A stretch of 64,000 bases of DNA from Pseudomonadota bacterium. Its GTDB lineage: Bacteria > Pseudomonadota > Alphaproteobacteria > Rhizobiales > Rhizobiaceae. The notes under the pieces were generated by a model. That model searched no databases. It was not told where the DNA came from and saw only the letters and a list, made by a program, of their open reading frames with translations. Made by a program: the position numbers and the translations under genes. Shown here in pieces: positions 44,086 through 52,257 of this stretch (positions are counted from its first letter, which is position 1; each line of letters opens with the position of its first letter). The DNA lies in the NCBI GenBank assembly GCA_023457435.1, contig JAEWLS010000002.1, positions 186,001 to 250,000 on the forward strand, read 5' to 3'.

Positions 44086-45225
44086 TCATCGGCTCGCGGG
44101 CGATACAGTACCGTTCGAAACCGTGAAGAACTGCGCCCGCCCTTCGAGAGCCGAGAACAGTTCGCGCTCCGTACCGGTGCAGAAGTACTGTCCCCCGATG
44201 TCGTCCAGGATCGAGAAAAGTGCGCGGCGCCGCCCGGCGTCGAGATGCGCGGCTATCTCGTCGAGAAGGAGGATCGGCGGGCTACCGGAGATCTCGCCGG
44301 TCAGCCGTGCGTGGCTGATGACGATGCCGATCAACAGCGCTTTCTGCTCCCCCGTCGAGCACAATTCTGCCGGCATGTCCTTCGGCGCATGGCGCACGAG
44401 CAGGTCGCTGCGATGGGGCCCCTGAAGAGTTCGGCCGGCTGCTGCGTCGCGCGCCCTTCCGTCCGCGAGGTTTCGGCGGAACCACTCTTCGATATCGACC
44501 GCGGGCATAGACGCGACGACGGCCTCAAGGTCACCCGACAGTGAAATCGAAGCCTTCGGAAACGGGCTGTCCGAAGGTTGACGTTCGATCATTGCCGCGA
44601 TGAGGCCCACGAGCTCGACACGCGCTGCTGCGATCGCCACACCGGCGTCGGCCATTTGAGCTTCCACTGCGTCTAACCAGCGCAAGTCGCGCACGTTTTC
44701 CGTAAGCAAGCGATTACGCGAGCGCATCGATTTTTCATAATCGGCTGCGCGACGCCCGTGCTGGGGGTCGATAGCAAGCACCAGCCGGTCCAGGAATCGC
44801 CGCCTGTCGCCAGCCGGGCCGGTGAACAATGAATCCATGGCGGGTGTAAGCCAAAGCACCCGAACCCACTCGAGCAGTTCGTCCGCACTTCGTGCAGTCA
44901 CGCCGTTGATGCGCACCTTTCGCGCGATCTCGCCATCGCCGATGGTTCCGGCTGTACCCGTACCGATATCGACCTCCCCGTCGGGAGTATGCAGGCGGGC
45001 GAAGACGGCGAAGCCTGCATTTGTACCGTCGCGGGCGACCTCGGCGAGCTGCGCACGGCGCATGCCCCGCCCCGGCGAAAGGAACGAGATCGCTTCGAGC
45101 AGATTTGTCTTTCCCGCCCCGTTCTCGCCGGCGAGTACGACGGGCGCGCCCGAAAGATCGAGCGACAATACGGCATAGTTGCGAAAATCCGTAAGCGAAA
45201 GCTTACGAACAGGGGCAGCCGGCAC
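44086..45225 (-). CDS. recF: DNA replication and repair protein RecF
   Basis: This 379-residue SMC-like ATPase loads RecA at gaps together with RecOR. Walker A is VVLAGENGAGKTNLLEAISF near residue 31, the signature region includes LRGP-like LQGPHRSDLLV near 268, and Walker B is ILLLDEIAAHLDAGRRRALF near 322. It starts with GTG 45225, one base after the dnaN stop, as part of dnaA-dnaN-recF. Confidence 0.95.
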   Translation of the reverse strand: MPAAPVRKLSLTDFRNYAVLSLDLSGAPVVLAGENGAGKTNLLEAISFLSPGRGMRRAQLAEVARDGTNAGFAVFARLHTPDGEVDIGTGTAGTIGDGEIARKVRINGVTARSADELLEWVRVLWLTPAMDSLFTGPAGDRRRFLDRLVLAIDPQHGRRAADYEKSMRSRNRLLTENVRDLRWLDAVEAQMADAGVAIAAARVELVGLIAAMIERQPSDSPFPKASISLSGDLEAVVASMPAVDIEEWFRRNLADGRARDAAAGRTLQGPHRSDLLVRHAPKDMPAELCSTGEQKALLIGIVISHARLTGEISGSPPILLLDEIAAHLDAGRRRALFSILDDIGGQYFCTGTERELFSALEGRAQFFTVSNGTVSPASR

Positions 45226-45226
45226 G

Positions 45227-46345
45227 CTAGACGCGCATCGGCATCAGCACATAGAGCGTGTTCTGGTCTGCCGTGTCCTGGATCAGCGTCGGAGACCCTG
45301 CGTCCGCGAGCATGAAGCGGGCCTCGTCACCAGACAATTGTGCCGCGACATCGAGCAGGTACTTGGCGTTGAAGCCGATGTCGATTGGATCGGCATCGTA
45401 TTCAGCCGCAACCTCTTCCGTCGCGCTGCCGGAGTCGGGGTTGTTGACCACCAGAGTCACCTGGCCATCGGCTATGGACAGCTTCACTGCTCGCCCGCGT
45501 TCGGAGGAGATCGTCGACACACGATCGACGGCCGCCGCGAAGGTCTGTCGGTCCAGCGTCAGCTTCTTGTCGTTGCCGGTCGGGATGACTCGTTCGTAGT
45601 CCGGGAACGTGCCATCGATCAGCTTCGACGTCAGAACCACCGGGCCGATCGTAAAGCGGATCTTGGTTTCGGACAGTTCGACGGTTATCGCGACATCGGG
45701 ATTGTCGACGAGCTTCTGCAGCTCGCTCACGGTTTTGCGCGGGATAATGATCCCCGGCATCCCTTCCGAGCCTGCCGGAGCGTCTATCTCGGCGCGTGCC
45801 AGGCGATGTCCATCCGTTGCGACGGCGCGCATCTTGAGCTTCCCGCCGACCTCGTGCGTGTGCAAATAAATGCCGTTGAGGTAGTAGCGCGTTTCTTCGG
45901 TCGATATCGCGAACTGTGTGCGCTCGATGAGAGTCTTAAGCGATGCCGATTCGAGGCGGAAGATATGCGACAGCGACCCGGCGGTGAGTTCTGGGAAGTC
46001 GGCCTGCGGCAAGCACTGAAGCCGGAACGACGAGCGCCCTGACATCACTGTCATAGACGAGCCGTTCTCATCGGTCTTGAGCATCACCTCGGCGCCGTCC
46101 GACAGCTTGCGAACGATGTCGTAGAGCAGATGCGCCGGCACGGTTGTCGCCCCGCCGACCTCGACGCTTGCCGGGATCGCTTCAGTCACCTCGAGGTCCA
46201 GATCGGTGGCCTTGAGCTCCAGGCTGGCGCCCTGCGCTGACAGAAGCACGTTCGACAGGATGGGAATCGTGTTGCGGCGTTCGACAACGCGATGGACGTG
46301 ATTCAGCGACTTTAGGAGGTTTGACCGTTCGAGGATCACGCGCAT
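45227..46345 (-). CDS. dnaN: DNA polymerase III beta sliding clamp
   Basis: This 372-residue processivity clamp reads MRVILERSNLLKSLNHVHRV at the start and contains NTIPILSNVLLSAQG. Three clamp domains follow, and it ends TLYVLMPMRV, matching the usual C-terminal peptide. ATG 46345 is the only sensible start. A hairpin followed by T residues sits about 20 bases before it. The gene is separated from dnaA by 173 bases and may have its own promoter. Confidence 0.97.
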   Translation of the reverse strand: MRVILERSNLLKSLNHVHRVVERRNTIPILSNVLLSAQGASLELKATDLDLEVTEAIPASVEVGGATTVPAHLLYDIVRKLSDGAEVMLKTDENGSSMTVMSGRSSFRLQCLPQADFPELTAGSLSHIFRLESASLKTLIERTQFAISTEETRYYLNGIYLHTHEVGGKLKMRAVATDGHRLARAEIDAPAGSEGMPGIIIPRKTVSELQKLVDNPDVAITVELSETKIRFTIGPVVLTSKLIDGTFPDYERVIPTGNDKKLTLDRQTFAAAVDRVSTISSERGRAVKLSIADGQVTLVVNNPDSGSATEEVAAEYDADPIDIGFNAKYLLDVAAQLSGDEARFMLADAGSPTLIQDTADQNTLYVLMPMRV

Positions 46346-46364
46346 GGCTGGAAGTCTCGTCTAA

Positions 46365-46381
46365 AAAGGGGCCGCCCCTTT
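46365..46381 (-). terminator. Terminator-like hairpin between dnaA and dnaN
   Basis: On the minus strand AAAGGGG and CCCCTTT form a 7-bp stem with a 3-base loop, and the T run continues as CCCCTTTTT. It lies about 140 bases after the dnaA stop and 19 bases before the dnaN start. It could end dnaA transcripts or act as an attenuator of dnaN. Confidence 0.5.
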
Positions 46382-46417
46382 CGAGGCTGCCCCGTTTGCC
46401 CGGAGAACGGGCCATAT

Positions 46418-46439
46418 TATCGGGCGAATTGACCCGATA
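46418..46439. promoter_or_regulatory. Inverted repeat upstream of dnaN
   Basis: TATCGGG (46418-46424) and CCCGATA (46433-46439) are perfect 7-bp arms with an 8-base spacer. On the minus strand the downstream edge runs into GATAATATGG, which resembles a -10 box. It may be an operator over a dnaN promoter, but there is no direct support. Confidence 0.35.
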
Positions 46440-46518
46440 TGCTGCGCAAAGGCAAGGTCGCCAATACCGCTTTCGCGATGCCTCGCGGCAGCCTTGGGGA
46501 TAAGCCGCCCGATCCGCG

Positions 46519-47967
46519 CTACGACTGTTCGGCGATGAGCCTCTTGAGGAGTTCGACTTCCTGGGCAAGCGTGTTGTCGCTTCCGGTCAGGTCTTCGATC
46601 TTCCGCACGGCGTGCAGAACCGTCGTGTGGTCGCGTCCGCCGAAGCGACGCCCGATCTCGGGAAGCGAGCGCGGCGTCATGACCTTGGAGAGATACATGG
46701 CGACCTGTCGTGGCTTGACGATGGTGCGCGTGCGCCGGTTCGACAGCAGCTCGGTCTTCGACACGTTGTAGTGCCGTGCGACGATCCGCTGAATGTCCTC
46801 GATGCGCACGCGTTTCGGCTCGCCCGAGCGAACGAGGTGCCCAAGCAGTTCGTCGACGCGCTCGATCGAGAGCTGTGGCTCGAACGAATGCCGAAAGACA
46901 AGCTGGTTGAAGGCGCCTTCGAGGTCGCGTCCGCTTCCGGTGACCGAGCGGGCGATGTGGTCGAGAATCTCGTCCGAAATCGTCAGGCTGCGGTCTTCGC
47001 CAAGCGCGGCGAGATGGCGCTGCTTGAGCATCGCGAGCCGCATGCCGTAGTCCGGCGCAGCCATTTCCAGCGCAACGCCGCCGTTTAGACGCGAGCGCAC
47101 GCGTGGCTCCAGCGATTCGAGCTCAGCCGGGGGGCGGTCGGCCGCCACGACCACCTGCTTGGCGCTGTCGAGCAGCATGTTGATGAGATGGCAGAACTCG
47201 TGCTGGATCGATTTGCCCTGCAGGAACTGCATGTCGTCGATGATCAGCAAATCGATATCGCGCAGCTGCTCCTTCAGGGTGAGGGCGTTGTTGTCGCGGA
47301 TCGCGGTCGCGAAGCGCCACATGAAGTACTCGGCCGTCAGGTAGACCACACGCGACTGGGGACGGGCTAACAGCGCTTCGTTGGCGATCGCCTGCAGGAG
47401 GTGGGTCTTCCCGAGCCCGACAGACGCGTGGAGAAAGAGCGGATTGAAGCGAACGGCGTTCGAAGCTTGCTCCGCTACGGCGCGCGCCGCGGCGAAGGCG
47501 ACGCGGTTCGACGGACCTTCGACGAAGGACGAGAAGGTATAGCGACCGTCGAGCGGCGAGCCCAACACGGTCGACCGCTGCTCGGGCTCCCCGCGCAGTG
47601 TCGCACGGTCCGGCTTGGCAGCGCTGACTGGCGTGGTCTGTGCAGGCCGCGAAGAGCGCCGCGCCAGGTTCGTCTCTTCCTCGCTCGCTCTGGTCGGGCG
47701 CGTCGTGCTGCGCACGACGATCTCGAGTTTCAGCAGCGAAGGTTCGCCTTGCATCCAGAGTTCGGTGATCAGATCGAGATAGTGGCCGTTGATCCAGGAG
47801 CGGAGAAACGCGGTCGGGACTGAGAGGCGAACGACGCCCTTCGCCGCTTCGGCGAGCTTCATGCGGCCGAACCAGCTCGAGTAGACCTCGCTGCCCAGTC
47901 GCGCCTTGAGCTGTGCCCTGACTCTTTCGAAATTGCCCTCTGCTCCGCCGTCAGTGCCGTCGGCCAT
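46519..47967 (-). CDS. dnaA: Chromosomal replication initiator protein DnaA
   Basis: The product has 482 residues from the chosen start. Domain I includes FERVRAQLKARLGSEVYSSW. After a variable linker, the AAA+ domain has NPLFLHASVGLGKTHLLQAI (Walker A) and DLLIIDDMQFLQGKSIQHEF (Walker B). The C-terminal DNA-binding domain ends in the signature FGGRDHTTVLHAVRKIEDL. ATG 47967 is preceded by GAGGGGACACTGGA. ATG 48036 and a start at 48132 are in frame and would add 23 and 55 residues, so the N-terminus is uncertain. It lies upstream of dnaN and recF in replication-gene order. Confidence 0.95.
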   Translation of the reverse strand: MADGTDGGAEGNFERVRAQLKARLGSEVYSSWFGRMKLAEAAKGVVRLSVPTAFLRSWINGHYLDLITELWMQGEPSLLKLEIVVRSTTRPTRASEEETNLARRSSRPAQTTPVSAAKPDRATLRGEPEQRSTVLGSPLDGRYTFSSFVEGPSNRVAFAAARAVAEQASNAVRFNPLFLHASVGLGKTHLLQAIANEALLARPQSRVVYLTAEYFMWRFATAIRDNNALTLKEQLRDIDLLIIDDMQFLQGKSIQHEFCHLINMLLDSAKQVVVAADRPPAELESLEPRVRSRLNGGVALEMAAPDYGMRLAMLKQRHLAALGEDRSLTISDEILDHIARSVTGSGRDLEGAFNQLVFRHSFEPQLSIERVDELLGHLVRSGEPKRVRIEDIQRIVARHYNVSKTELLSNRRTRTIVKPRQVAMYLSKVMTPRSLPEIGRRFGGRDHTTVLHAVRKIEDLTGSDNTLAQEVELLKRLIAEQS

Positions 47968-48132
47968 TCCAGTGTCCCCTCGCAAGTAATTGGTGGCGCG
48001 CTCCGCTACGCGCGCGCCATTGATGCCGCCCAACATGTTGTTCAGCCCTCTCTCTATGTCCCTGCCGGCAGTGTCCCCATCGACCCCGCCGCAAGGTCCG
48101 CGCTCCTTTCGGAACGCGGTCGTCCGCCGCAC

Positions 48133-48161
48133 GTGGGTTCATGCCTAAGTCATGAACCCAC
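48133..48161. promoter_or_regulatory. Perfect 11-bp inverted repeat in the dnaA upstream region
   Basis: GTGGGTTCATG (48133-48143) and CATGAACCCAC (48151-48161) are exact complements with a 7-base spacer. The repeat lies about 170 bases before the preferred dnaA start. It could be an operator or, in the transcript, a stable stem. No known binding-site consensus was matched. Confidence 0.65.
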
Positions 48162-48183
48162 AAATTGCGCGCGATCAAACGCA

Positions 48184-48203
48184 TGCCAGCCGCCGTGCTG
48201 GCA
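48184..48203. promoter_or_regulatory. Hairpin in the dnaA leader
   Basis: TGCCAGC (48184-48190) pairs with GCTGGCA (48197-48203) around a 6-base loop. It is one of three stems in the dnaA upstream region. Confidence 0.4.
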
Positions 48204-48272
48204 CGTTTCGCCCTGTGGACGACCCGGTGCGATGATTGCGCTACGCCCCGAAACGAGACAAAAAGAACGCGC

Positions 48273-48290
48273 GCACGAGTTGCCTCGTGC
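48273..48290. promoter_or_regulatory. Hairpin in the dnaA leader
   Basis: GCACGAG (48273-48279) pairs with CTCGTGC (48284-48290) around a TTGC loop. On the minus strand it is followed after a few bases by TTCTTTTTG, but spacing is too long for a normal terminator. Confidence 0.4.
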
Positions 48291-48354
48291 TGAAGAAATA
48301 CGCCCTTTTGGCTGAAGGTGGTGGCCCGCGGCCAGCCCCGTTTCGATGACCTGA

Positions 48355-48383
48355 CTTTATCGAATTGGGTGCCGAAGATTCAA
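48355..48383 (-). promoter_or_regulatory. Candidate dnaA promoter overlapping a GANTC site
   Basis: On the minus strand TTGAAT (48383-48378) and ATAAAG (48360-48355) are 17 bases apart. The -35 box overlaps GAATC, a CcrM methylation site. Transcription would start near 48348, giving a leader of about 380 bases to ATG 47967. Pattern match only. Confidence 0.35.
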
Positions 48384-48574
48384 GTGCATGGCCGTCCAAA
48401 AATGCCCTGTCGGGGGGTTGCCGACGGGGGCGAAATGCGACTCAAAAACCCCTGGCCGGCCTAAACTGTTGTGAATCAAAACATTCGCCTCCCGCACCGC
48501 GGGCGTAAAAAGAATCTTAAAAAATCGCTTGACGTGCGGTGGCGGTTGCCGATCCCCACCGCCCATTGACAAGC

Positions 48575-48583
48575 TGTGGATAA
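48575..48583 (-). promoter_or_regulatory. Consensus DnaA box upstream of dnaA
   Basis: On the minus strand this reads TTATCCACA, the perfect DnaA box. A poorer match, TCGTCCACA, lies near 48212-48220. The AT-rich stretch 48591-48617 lies beside the good box. One clear box suggests DnaA feedback on its own gene and is not enough to call an origin. Confidence 0.6.
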
Positions 48584-48730
48584 AGCTCGGCGAAATATTT
48601 GATTTTATTGGCTAATCGCTGAGGGCCGAATCTTGGCGCGCCGCATCAGGAGACGCTGTCCGTGCGCTGCATGGCAGCGACGCCGGCAAAGCATCGCCGC
48701 TGCCTCCCGCCCAAGCTCTTGTGCATCAAA

Positions 48731-48756
48731 GAAAAAACCCGGCGCAAGCGCCGGGT
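48731..48756 (-). terminator. Intrinsic terminator after rpsT
   Basis: On the minus strand ACCCGGCG and CGCCGGGT form a perfect 8-bp stem with a CTTG loop, followed by TTTTTTC. It lies about 40 bases after the rpsT stop. Confidence 0.88.
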
Positions 48757-48794
48757 CTGCATTCACTGAAATGCGAACGTCGAGTCGCGGCCGC

Positions 48795-49061
48795 TCAGGC
48801 CCCGAGCGAACGCACGCGCAACGTAAGCCGCGAAACCTTGCGGGAGGCCGTGTTCTTGTGCAGCACGCCGCGGGTCACGGCACGCATCAGCTCCGGCTGC
48901 GCAATGCTCAGCGCGGCTTCGGCTGCAGCCTTGTCGCCGGCGGCAAGTGCCTCCTCGACCTTCCGCACATAGGTGCGTACGCGCGAGCGGCGGTTCTTGT
49001 TGACCGCCGTGCGTGCGGCGATCTTGCGCGTAGCCTTCTTGGCCGAAGAGGTGTTGGCCAT
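48795..49061 (-). CDS. rpsT: 30S ribosomal protein S20
   Basis: This 88-residue basic 16S rRNA-binding protein is of normal length. It reads MANTSSAKKATRKIAARTAV at the start, contains NKNRRSRVRTYVRKVEEALA and ends SRKVSRLTLRVRSLGA. It has its own consensus-like promoter and a strong terminator, so it is a single-gene unit. Its position between the enoyl-CoA hydratase gene and dnaA is shared with Brucella and relatives, as far as I recall. Confidence 0.96.
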   Translation of the reverse strand: MANTSSAKKATRKIAARTAVNKNRRSRVRTYVRKVEEALAAGDKAAAEAALSIAQPELMRAVTRGVLHKNTASRKVSRLTLRVRSLGA

Positions 49062-49163
49062 CGTTATCTCTCTCTGTCTGGACGACCCGGTCGGCGCACA
49101 GGAAGTTCGCCGTGTCGGGCACAAAAACAAACGGGCAGCCCGGAGGCCGCCTGAGTTGGGCGG

Positions 49164-49192
49164 CTTATAGTTGAGCGGTTTCCACGCGTCAA
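49164..49192 (-). promoter_or_regulatory. Promoter of rpsT
   Basis: On the minus strand TTGACG (49192-49187) and TATAAG (49169-49164) are separated by exactly 17 bases. The boxes lie about 100 bases before the rpsT start. This is the best sigma-70-type match seen in the window. Confidence 0.7.
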
Positions 49193-49221
49193 TTCTTACC
49201 CGTCAAAAAAGCTGCATACCG

Positions 49222-49995
49222 TTATCGATTGCGGAAGTTGGCGCTCCGCTTCTCCACGAACGCGGCCATGCCCTCTTTCTGGTCATCGAGCGCGAACATT
49301 GAGTGGAACAGGCGGCGCTCGAAGCGAAGCCCCTCCGACAAGGTGGTCTCGTAGGCGCGGTTCACCGCTTCCTTGGCCATCATGACGGCAGGCATGGAAT
49401 ACGCCGCGATCTTGTCCGCCGCCTTCAACGCCTCGGTCAGCAGATCTGCAAGCGGCACGACGCGCGAGACCAGGCCGCAGCGCTCCGCTTCCGCCGCGTC
49501 CATCTGGCGGCCGGTGAGGCACAGGTCCATCGCCTTGGACTTGCCGACGAACCGCGTCAGCCGCTGCGAGCCGCCCATGCCGGGTATTACGCCCAACGTT
49601 ATTTCCGGTTGGCCGAATTTGGCGTTTTCGGCCGCGATGATGAAGTCGCACAGCATCGCAAGTTCGCAACCGCCGCCAAGCGCGTAGCCCGCAACCGCCG
49701 CTACGATTGGTTTGCGTATGCGCGTTGCCGCCTCCCAGCCGGCGAAGAAGTCTTCCAAATAGGCGTCGGCATAGAGCTTCGACTGCATCTCCTTGATGTC
49801 CGCACCGGCGGCGAAAGCCTTCTCCGATCCAGTCAGGACGATGGCGCCGATCTTCGGATCCGCCTCGTACGCGGCGAGAGCGGCCGTCACGTCTGCCATC
49901 ACCTGGGAGTTCAGCGCGTTCAGCGCCTTCGGGCGGTTGAGCGTGATCAGCCCGACCTTTCCGCGCGTCTCGATCAGGATCGTCTCGTAGGCCAT
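49222..49995 (-). CDS. Enoyl-CoA hydratase
   Basis: The 257-residue crotonase-fold enzyme hydrates trans-2-enoyl-CoA in beta-oxidation. The oxyanion hole and first catalytic Glu lie in VAGYALGGGCELAMLCDFII near residue 105. The second Glu is in KFGQPEITLGVIPGMGGSQR near 133. GADIKEMQ near 66 binds the CoA thioester region. It is a stand-alone hydratase with no dehydrogenase fusion. It lies between mutM and rpsT on the same strand. Confidence 0.92.
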   Translation of the reverse strand: MAYETILIETRGKVGLITLNRPKALNALNSQVMADVTAALAAYEADPKIGAIVLTGSEKAFAAGADIKEMQSKLYADAYLEDFFAGWEAATRIRKPIVAAVAGYALGGGCELAMLCDFIIAAENAKFGQPEITLGVIPGMGGSQRLTRFVGKSKAMDLCLTGRQMDAAEAERCGLVSRVVPLADLLTEALKAADKIAAYSMPAVMMAKEAVNRAYETTLSEGLRFERRLFHSMFALDDQKEGMAAFVEKRSANFRNR

Positions 49996-50028
49996 GTCCG
50001 CTCCTCCGCTTAAAGCGGCTGGCTTAGC

Positions 50029-50919
50029 CTAGCGTTGGCAGACCGAGCAATAGAAGGTCGAGCGCCCCGACTGGACGATCCTCGTCACGACGCCGCTGCA
50101 GTCGCGGCGCGGGCAGGGCTCCCCTTCGCGGTCGTAGACATTGAACGAGTGCTGGAAATAGCCGAGCGAGCCGTCTGCGTGGACGTAGTCGCGCAGCGAC
50201 GACCCTCCCGCGGCGACCGCATCGGCAATGGTCTCTCTGATCTGCGTTGCGAGGAGTTCGGTTCGCGGCGTGCTCGGCTTCCTCGAGGCGGTGATCGAGC
50301 CCGCCTTGCGCTTGGGAGAGAGCCTGGCCCGCCACAGCGCCTCGCATACGTAGATGTTGCCAAGTCCGGCGATCAGTCGCTGGTCGAGCAAAGCTGCCTT
50401 GAGCGGCGCCTGCTTGCCCGAGAACAGTTTATTGATCAGCGCTCCGTCAAGCGTATTGCCGGTCGGCTCGACCCCGAGGTCGGCGAGCATGGGATGTGAT
50501 GCCAGATCCTTCGCATCGCAGAAGAGCATGAAGCCGAAGCGGCGCGCGTCGTTGAAGACGATGCGCGTTGCGTCACCGCCCTTGTCGAGATGGAAGACGA
50601 TGTGGTCGTGCGCCGCGAGCTTCGAGCGCTCGTGATGGAACTGGCCCGGCATTTCGCTGTCGCCCTGGCTTTCGATGCGGAAAGAACCGGACATGCCGAG
50701 ATGGCAGATCAACACGGGATCGCGGTCGAAATGGATGAGCAGGTACTTCGCGCGCCGCGCGAGTGCCGTCACCGTCGCGCCTGTCAGCGTCTCCGCAAAT
50801 CGCGGCGGCAACGGGAAGCGTAGGTCGGGCCTTCTCTGCTCGACGCGCGTGATTGCCGCGCCTTCCATGAACGGTACCAGGCCTCGCCGGACCGTCTCGA
50901 CCTCGGGAAGTTCAGGCAA
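50029..50919 (-). CDS. mutM: Formamidopyrimidine-DNA glycosylase (MutM/Fpg)
   Basis: The 296-residue bifunctional glycosylase/lyase removes 8-oxoguanine. After Met removal the catalytic N-terminal proline and Glu would be exposed, as the frame begins LPELPEVETVRRGLVPF. This forces a TTG start at 50919. LDGALINKLFSGKQAPLKAA carries a conserved basic loop. The C-terminal zinc finger is CPRRDC followed by RSTFYCSVCQR (C-x4-C...C-x2-C). The start overlaps the end of deoB by eight bases, so translation is probably coupled. No ATG start is available. Confidence 0.93.
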   Translation of the reverse strand: MPELPEVETVRRGLVPFMEGAAITRVEQRRPDLRFPLPPRFAETLTGATVTALARRAKYLLIHFDRDPVLICHLGMSGSFRIESQGDSEMPGQFHHERSKLAAHDHIVFHLDKGGDATRIVFNDARRFGFMLFCDAKDLASHPMLADLGVEPTGNTLDGALINKLFSGKQAPLKAALLDQRLIAGLGNIYVCEALWRARLSPKRKAGSITASRKPSTPRTELLATQIRETIADAVAAGGSSLRDYVHADGSLGYFQHSFNVYDREGEPCPRRDCSGVVTRIVQSGRSTFYCSVCQR

Positions 50920-52141
50920 CCGAAATCGACCTGTGGAAGGAGGTCCCGTGTGGACCGAATCCGATGCCGAGATGCTCCGACACCGTCGCGCCGATGTCGG
51001 CGAAAGTCGGCCGGATGCCGACGCCGGCGGCGCGCAAACCTGGACCGGTTCCCAGGATCGGAACCCGCTCACGCGTATGGTCGGTGCCGCGCCAGCTTGG
51101 ATCGTTGCCATGGTCGGCGGTCAGGATCAGCATGTCGCCGGCCTTCAGGCGGTCTAGTGCTTCCGGAAGACGCGCATCGAACTGCTCCAGTGACGACGCG
51201 TATCCGGCGATGTCGCGGCGATGCCCGAAATTGGTGTCGAAGTCCACGAAGTTGGCGAAGACGAAGTCGCCGTCGCCGGCATCGTCGATCGATCGCAATG
51301 CCGCATCGAACATCTTCATGTTGTCGGGTGCCTTGCGCACCTCGGTGATCCCGCGATGCGCGAAGATGTCGCCGATCTTGCCTACCGCCAATGCACGCCT
51401 CCCCGCCGCTGTGACGCGGTCCAGCAATGTGAGTTCGGGGGGCGGCACGGCGTAGTCCTTGCGATTGGGAGTCCGCGTGAAGCTGGCGCGGTCGCGGCCT
51501 ACGAACGGCCGCGCGATGACGCGCCCGATACTCAGCGGCTCGACGATGCGGCGCGTGATCCGGCACAGTTCGTAGAGCCGTTCGAGCCCGAATGCCTCCT
51601 CGTGCGCGGCGATCTGCACGACAGAGTCGACCGACGTGTAGAAGATTGGCTTGCCGGTCGCGAGGCTCTCCTCGCCCAGACGGTCGATGATCTCGGTTCC
51701 TGAAGCGTGGCAGTTTCCAATGATACCCGGAAGGCCCGCTTCGGCGATCACGGCGTCGGTGAACCAGGCTGGGAAGGCAGGAGTCGTATCGGGAAAGTAG
51801 CCCCAGTCGAAGGTGACTGGTAGGCCGGCGATCTCCCAATGGCCGGACGGCGTATCTTTGCCCGAGGACGTCTCTGTAGCCGCGCCCCAGAAGCCCTCGG
51901 GGGCAGACCCGGCTGGCATCGGAGCGCCGATCGCCAGTGCCCCTGCATGCGCAAGGCCCAGCCTGTCCATATTCGGAAGCCGAAGCGGCCCAGAACGCAA
52001 GCGGTCCCGGTCGCCGCGTCCGGCCGCGCAGCCCTCGACGATATGACCGTACGTGTTCGATCCCTCGTCGCCATACTTCGCCGCGTCTGGCGCGCCACCG
52101 ATGCCGAACGAGTCGAGTACGAAAACGAAGGCGCGGGCCAT
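50912..52141 (-). CDS. deoB: Phosphopentomutase
   Basis: This 409-residue metalloenzyme interconverts ribose/deoxyribose 1- and 5-phosphates in nucleoside salvage. Metal and active-site motifs are VLDSFGIGGAPDAAKYGDEG near the start, SSGKDTPSGHWEIAG near 92 (the phosphorylated Thr lies in KDTPSGH), FVDFDTNFGHRRD near 305 and TADHGNDPSWRGTDHTRERV near 345. No other deo or nucleoside gene is nearby. In relatives I recall ubiE at this end of the mutM cluster. ATG 52141 is the start. Confidence 0.94.
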   Translation of the reverse strand: MARAFVFVLDSFGIGGAPDAAKYGDEGSNTYGHIVEGCAAGRGDRDRLRSGPLRLPNMDRLGLAHAGALAIGAPMPAGSAPEGFWGAATETSSGKDTPSGHWEIAGLPVTFDWGYFPDTTPAFPAWFTDAVIAEAGLPGIIGNCHASGTEIIDRLGEESLATGKPIFYTSVDSVVQIAAHEEAFGLERLYELCRITRRIVEPLSIGRVIARPFVGRDRASFTRTPNRKDYAVPPPELTLLDRVTAAGRRALAVGKIGDIFAHRGITEVRKAPDNMKMFDAALRSIDDAGDGDFVFANFVDFDTNFGHRRDIAGYASSLEQFDARLPEALDRLKAGDMLILTADHGNDPSWRGTDHTRERVPILGTGPGLRAAGVGIRPTFADIGATVSEHLGIGFGPHGTSFHRSISVA

Positions 52142-52257
52142 GGGCTACCTGTCAAATTTGGGTCGAAGGATAGGATCGCACGTCCGTGTTGGCAATTTGT
52201 AAACCATTCGGCAACGCGCTGCGCTTAGCTTCCCCGTCACATGACGGGGTTCGAATC

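Noticed and set aside
48133..48794. Chromosomal replication origin upstream of dnaA
   Set aside because: Only one perfect DnaA box and a short AT-rich stretch are present. In Rhizobiales the mapped origins I recall are near hemE rather than dnaA, so the region is described as regulatory only.
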